This document shows, piece after piece, positions 7,133-10,683 of a stretch of 10,683 nucleotides of DNA. The DNA lies in contig JANQTK010000328.1 in the NCBI GenBank assembly GCA_030731695.1, forward strand, positions 1 through 10,683. The letters run 5' to 3'. This DNA comes from Polaribacter sp. (GTDB taxonomy: Bacteria > Bacteroidota > Bacteroidia > Flavobacteriales > Flavobacteriaceae). The notes under the pieces were generated by a model, which did not search any database, was not told the DNA's origin, and saw only the letters and a list, made by a program, of their open reading frames with translations. Each line of letters starts with the position of its first letter. Positions within the stretch are counted from its first letter, which is position 1. Both the position numbers and the translations under genes were made by a program.

Positions 7133-9144
7133 TTTTTCAATCGATAAGCGCCCAATTCTCCTGTGTAATAAAATGGTATTTTCATTTTTTCGGATGTTTT
7201 TTTCCAACGATCAACATACGATTTAAAATTACTTCCGTCAGCAATAAGTATACTTGGTTGAATTTTTAAAATCATTCTCTCCACATTTATTTTAGGAGAA
7301 TTTCGCAAAATAACTATCGGATTTTTCAAATTTTGGATTTGATAAATTCCCAAACTATCAATCAGTAAAATATTTTGACCTTGGAATTGAAAAATAGCTG
7401 CATCTATTATTTTAAAAGATGTTGTTATATTTTCACCAATTTTATACGAATTTGTTACAGAATGTAGCTGTTGTAAACTATCTGAATTGTGAAGAATTTC
7501 GATTTTATTAGAATTTCGGAATCCCAAAAGTGTATGTTTTGTTTTATGAAAAACAACGAACTCTTTTGTTTGATGTTTTTCAAATTTTTCAAATAAAATG
7601 ACGCTTTGAAAAACAATTACACTTCCTAAAACAAGCAATGCCTTTTTTGTTGTTTGGTGTTGTAAAAACCGAACACCAAAAAAGATGACTCCATAACTTG
7701 CTAAAAGTACTGAAAAAGAAAGAGAAATATCTTTTAATAAAAATGCCTCTTGATTCGAAATCCAATTCACAAAACCATTCATTATGGAAATAATAAATCC
7801 ATAGGAATCAGCTAAAAATGATGGTAAAATTTTACAAATTGAAAGAAAAATAATCAAAATCCCCATCATTAAAACAAACCCTAAAACAGGAATAATAACC
7901 ATGTTTGAAAGAAAAAATAAACCAGGAAACTGATGGAAATAATACAAACTTAAAGGTAAAACTCCTATTTGAGCAGCTATTGACACTGACGTAATTTGCC
8001 AGAAAAAATCAATAATTTTTGAGTTAAATTGAACAAAATGATACACTTTTTGTTGAATGGTAATAATTCCTAAAACCGCCAAATAACTCAATTGAAAACC
8101 AACATCAAACAAAAAAAGCGGTTTAAAAATAAGTAGTATAAATAACGAAGAAAATAACGAAAAAAGGATGACTCTTTTACTCCCAAACTGTTGTCCAATT
8201 GCTAAAAACGAGAACATAGTTACCGCTCTAACTACTGAAGCTGACAATCCTGCTATAAAAGCGAACATCCACAAAACAAGAACTATGAGCAATGTTTGTA
8301 CTGTTTTTCCGTTTTTAAAATAGGTTAAAAAACCAAAAAGCTTCAATAACAAAAGCAAAATAATTCCAACGTGTAAACCCGAAACTGCTAAAATATGAAT
8401 GGCTCCTGCATTGGAATAATCCGTTAATAACTCTTTAGAAATTTCTTTTCTTTCACCTAATAATAAGGCATTTATAACGGCTTTTTCATTGGTTTGAAAA
8501 TTATAGGCATTCAATGAAAATTGCACAAATTCCCGAAATTCATCAGCCCAACCTTTCAATGTTCTTGAACCAAATCCTAGGTGTAAAAAGTCAGATTTTC
8601 CGACAAAGAGTTGCTGATGAATTCCTTGGTTTTTTAGGTATTTTTGATAATCAAATTGATGCGGATTTAATGGTGCATTTACTTCACTAAAAGCAGGTTT
8701 TACAAGAATCAATTCGTCTACTTTCAAATACTTTGAAAAACTGTCTTTTTCTATATTTAAAAGGACAATTCCTCTGGTTTTCTGTTGATCAACTTCTATA
8801 ACTTTTACTTGATATTTATGATGAAAACTGCTCGATTTTAAAACTTTATCAACTTTTAAAACTGCCCATGAATTTTCTTTTGATAAACTAAGAAAATAAT
8901 TAGAATAATTGGTATCATCTTGAATAAAAACGGTTGAAATTCCAACAAAGAAAAAATACCCAAATGCCAAAAAAGTGCGTATTTTTTTATGATGAACCAA
9001 TCCCAAAATCAACAGAAAAAGTCCGTGAATCCATAAAAATATAGCAAAATTAAACTGCCAAATTTCTAAGAATAATTGAGTGTAAATACCCAAAATTAGG
9101 CATACAGCAAAGTGGAAGGGTAAAAAACGAAGTAACTTTCTCAT
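7129..9144 (-). CDS. comEC: ComEC/Rec2-family competence membrane protein
   Basis: ComEC forms the inner-membrane channel that carries single-stranded DNA into the cytoplasm during natural transformation. In this 671-residue protein, hydrophobic segments at about 7-70 are followed by a soluble OB-like region containing PLNPHQFDYQKYLKNQGI (158-175), typical of the DUF4131 part. The competence domain begins near 220 and contains the hallmark AGAIHILAVSGLHVGI (246-261), followed by many membrane helices up to about 515. In longer family members a metallo-beta-lactamase domain comes next. Here about 150 residues follow (521-671) with no HxHxDH metal site, although ILLIDSLG and ILIADGSN resemble strands of that fold, so the domain seems degenerate and probably not a nuclease. 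The gene starts 36 bases after the NlpC/P60 gene and is probably the last of the lpxB operon. I see no frameshift or internal stop. Whether the strain is naturally transformable is unknown. Confidence 0.93.
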   Translation of the reverse strand: MRKLLRFLPFHFAVCLILGIYTQLFLEIWQFNFAIFLWIHGLFLLILGLVHHKKIRTFLAFGYFFFVGISTVFIQDDTNYSNYFLSLSKENSWAVLKVDKVLKSSSFHHKYQVKVIEVDQQKTRGIVLLNIEKDSFSKYLKVDELILVKPAFSEVNAPLNPHQFDYQKYLKNQGIHQQLFVGKSDFLHLGFGSRTLKGWADEFREFVQFSLNAYNFQTNEKAVINALLLGERKEISKELLTDYSNAGAIHILAVSGLHVGIILLLLLKLFGFLTYFKNGKTVQTLLIVLVLWMFAFIAGLSASVVRAVTMFSFLAIGQQFGSKRVILFSLFSSLFILLIFKPLFLFDVGFQLSYLAVLGIITIQQKVYHFVQFNSKIIDFFWQITSVSIAAQIGVLPLSLYYFHQFPGLFFLSNMVIIPVLGFVLMMGILIIFLSICKILPSFLADSYGFIISIMNGFVNWISNQEAFLLKDISLSFSVLLASYGVIFFGVRFLQHQTTKKALLVLGSVIVFQSVILFEKFEKHQTKEFVVFHKTKHTLLGFRNSNKIEILHNSDSLQQLHSVTNSYKIGENITTSFKIIDAAIFQFQGQNILLIDSLGIYQIQNLKNPIVILRNSPKINVERMILKIQPSILIADGSNFKSYVDRWKKTSEKMKIPFYYTGELGAYRLKN

Positions 9145-9180
9145 AGCGAGTTAAAGTTACTATTTTTATTGAAAAGTTTA

Positions 9181-9660
9181 TTAAAAAAATGTAACCGCTT
9201 TTACGTAGGTTCTTTGCCAATAATTTTCTGAAATTGACGAAATAATTACACCTCTTTGAGTAGAGGAATGAATAAATTTTATGTCACCATCTTTATTTGA
9301 GATAACCAAACCTACATGATCTACTATTTTCTTTCTATTTCTAGCTGCAAAAAAAACCAAATCTCCCTTTTTTACATCTAGTAAAGCCACTTCAACCCCT
9401 GCTTTTGCCATGTCTCTAGAACTTCTTGGCAAAATAATGTTTGCTTCTTTGAAAGAGGTACTAACCAATCCTGAACAGTCCATTCCTTTATCTGTAGTTC
9501 CTCCATATCTGTATCTAACACCTTCGTGTTTCAAGGCAAAATCAACAACATTATTGATTTTTATAATTGATTTTGAACTGTTAGAATACGCATCTTTTGT
9601 AGATGAACAAGCGCCAAAAACAAGTATTATTACTAGTAAAAAAACATATCTTATACTCAT
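9181..9660 (-). CDS. NlpC/P60 (C40) family lipoprotein, probable peptidoglycan endopeptidase
   Basis: This is a small cysteine peptidase (159 residues) of the family that cuts stem peptides in peptidoglycan, probably anchored to a membrane on its periplasmic face. Residues 1-17 form a lipoprotein signal with the lipobox VFGAC and lipidated Cys18, then a Ser/Lys-rich linker up to about 35. The C40 domain holds YRYGGTTDKGMDCSGLV with nucleophile Cys62, LPRSSRDM (77-84), KGDLVFF (98-104), DHVGLVI with His115, and FIHSSTQRGV with His131, giving a complete Cys-His-His set. Its ATG directly follows the lpxB stop codon (TAAATG junction), so translation is probably coupled. comEC follows after 36 bases. 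The exact bond cleaved is not determined by the sequence. Confidence 0.93.
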   Translation of the reverse strand: MSIRYVFLLVIILVFGACSSTKDAYSNSSKSIIKINNVVDFALKHEGVRYRYGGTTDKGMDCSGLVSTSFKEANIILPRSSRDMAKAGVEVALLDVKKGDLVFFAARNRKKIVDHVGLVISNKDGDIKFIHSSTQRGVIISSISENYWQRTYVKAVTFF

Positions 9661-10683
9661 TTACTCTGTCATTTTTAAATCACTCACAATCATATTCGCT
9701 GTTTTTTTTGAGGCTCCTTTTCCTCCTAATTTTGTTTCTAGTTCATAATAGTCCAAAAATAGTTTTTTTCTTTGATTTGGGTCTAAAATTTTTGAAAGTT
9801 CTTTTTTTAGATGCTCTTTAGTAAAGTCATTTTGGATTAATTCTGTGACAACTTCTTTATCCATAATCAAATTTACCAATGAAATAAATTTTAATGTGAT
9901 GATTCTTTTTGCAATTTGGTACGAAATAAATCCGCCTTTATAACAAACTACTTGTGGTACTTTAAATAAGGCTGTTTCTAAAGTTGCAGTGCCTGAAGCT
10001 ACTAATGCAGCTTTTGAAACACTCAATAAATCGTAGGTTTTATTGTTGATATAAGCAACCTTTTTGTCACCTATAATTTGTTTATAGAACAAAAAATCTT
10101 GACTTGGTGCTCCAGCAATCACAAATTGATATTCTTTAAAATCGTCAATAATTGACAACATTACATCCAACATTTTTGTGATTTCCTGTTTTCTACTTCC
10201 AGGTAAAATGGCAATAATTGGACGTTCATCAAGATTGTAATGATTGCGAAAATCCCAAATATCTACTTGTGTTCTATCGGCAATGGCATCAATTAAAGGA
10301 TGTCCAACAAAAGCAACTTCATAATTAAAGTGTTTGTAAAACTCTTTTTCAAAAGGTAAAATCACAAACATTTTGTCAATATCTCTTTTGATGTCTTCCA
10401 CTCTTCCAGCTCTACTTGCCCAAACTTGTGGAGAAATATAATAGTTGGTTTTAAATCCTTGTTGTTTTGCCCATTTTGCGATGCGTAAATTGAATCCTGA
10501 ATTGTCAATAAAAACAACGACATCAGGCTGAAATTTGGCAATATCTTCTTTACAAAATTTGATAAATTGAAGTACTTTGAAAAGGTTTGCAATCACTTCA
10601 AAAAAACCCATAAAAGCTCTTTCTTTGTAATGACTTACTAAAGTTCCGCCAACATTTTGCATTAAATCTCCACCCCAAAAACG
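9661..10683 (-). CDS. lpxB: Lipid-A-disaccharide synthase, 5' end outside window
   Basis: LpxB (glycosyltransferase family 19) joins UDP-diacylglucosamine and lipid X into the lipid A disaccharide at the cytoplasmic face of the inner membrane. The frame is open to the window edge and begins with RFWGGDLMQNVGG, an internal block normally about 30-40 residues from the N-terminus, so the Met at 10662 is not the start. Some 340 residues are present. Conserved blocks are FIDNSGFNLRIAKWAK, YYISPQVWASRAGRV, ILPFEKEFYKHF, FVGHPLIDA, ILPGSRKQEI, and SGTATLETALFKVPQVVCYK near the nucleotide-sugar site. The C-terminus is complete and ends in a TAA that abuts the start codon of the NlpC/P60 gene. In related genomes surE commonly lies just upstream; that would be outside this window. 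Confidence 0.96.
   Translation of the reverse strand, partial: RFWGGDLMQNVGGTLVSHYKERAFMGFFEVIANLFKVLQFIKFCKEDIAKFQPDVVVFIDNSGFNLRIAKWAKQQGFKTNYYISPQVWASRAGRVEDIKRDIDKMFVILPFEKEFYKHFNYEVAFVGHPLIDAIADRTQVDIWDFRNHYNLDERPIIAILPGSRKQEITKMLDVMLSIIDDFKEYQFVIAGAPSQDFLFYKQIIGDKKVAYINNKTYDLLSVSKAALVASGTATLETALFKVPQVVCYKGGFISYQIAKRIITLKFISLVNLIMDKEVVTELIQNDFTKEHLKKELSKILDPNQRKKLFLDYYELETKLGGKGASKKTANMIVSDLKMTE

Noticed and set aside
7022..7207. Minus-strand 61-residue frame across the convergent junction
   Set aside because: It overlaps the ends of two real genes in another frame and has no start signal or recognisable motif.
9410..9821. Plus-strand open frames antisense to the NlpC/P60 and lpxB genes
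   Set aside because: They are hydrophobic or low-complexity shadow translations opposite two well-supported genes, with no promoter.
10660..10662. Methionine codon at 10662 as the start of lpxB
   Set aside because: The codons upstream to the window edge read RFWGGDL in frame, matching the conserved internal LpxB block, so the true start is outside the window.
1..10683. Search for a CRISPR array, tRNA/rRNA genes, insertion sequences, phage or defence genes
   Set aside because: No regularly spaced repeats, structural RNA signatures, transposase motifs or terminal repeats were seen by eye; the genes are all core metabolic or envelope functions.

Overview
The window reads as chromosomal core DNA of a marine-type Flavobacteriaceae (Bacteroidota). 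The evidence is a strongly A+T-rich composition, TAnnTTTG-type promoter elements, few purine-rich ribosome binding sites, and gene content typical of that family: a class II HMG-CoA reductase, a DPP-IV-like S9 peptidase beside a POT peptide transporter, and an lpxB / NlpC-P60 lipoprotein / comEC series. I cannot assign a genus from the sequence alone.

Layout. (1) Bases 1-1397, minus strand: HMG-CoA reductase of the mevalonate pathway. Its frame stays open past the reductase domain to the window edge and carries a DUF1569/DinB-like motif at the end. (2) Bases 1398-1710: a divergent spacer with a promoter candidate for each flanking gene and a nested inverted repeat. (3) Bases 1711-2526, plus strand: an SPFH/prohibitin-family protein that looks like a lipoprotein, closed by an intrinsic terminator. 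(4) Bases 2728-6454, plus strand: a secreted dipeptidyl peptidase and a proton-coupled oligopeptide transporter, an apparent two-gene operon ending in a very clear terminator. (5) Bases 6608-7132, plus strand: a small exported thioredoxin-fold protein with its own promoter. (6) Bases 7129-10683, minus strand: a compact operon transcribed leftwards, lpxB (5' end outside the window), then an NlpC/P60 lipoprotein, then comEC. ComEC meets the thioredoxin gene tail to tail, with overlapping stop codons.

How the genes work together. The peptidase and transporter form a peptide-scavenging pair: the exported enzyme releases dipeptides and the transporter imports them. The lpxB-C40-comEC group is linked by tight spacing and an envelope theme (lipid A synthesis, peptidoglycan cleavage, DNA uptake channel). 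HMG-CoA reductase supplies mevalonate for isoprenoids.

I did not find an obvious new defence, mobile or RNA system: no tRNA, rRNA, CRISPR array, transposase or phage gene is visible. The points most worth checking are the C-terminal extension of the HMG-CoA reductase, the degenerate C-terminus of ComEC, the lipoprotein-type SPFH protein, and three intergenic inverted repeats.
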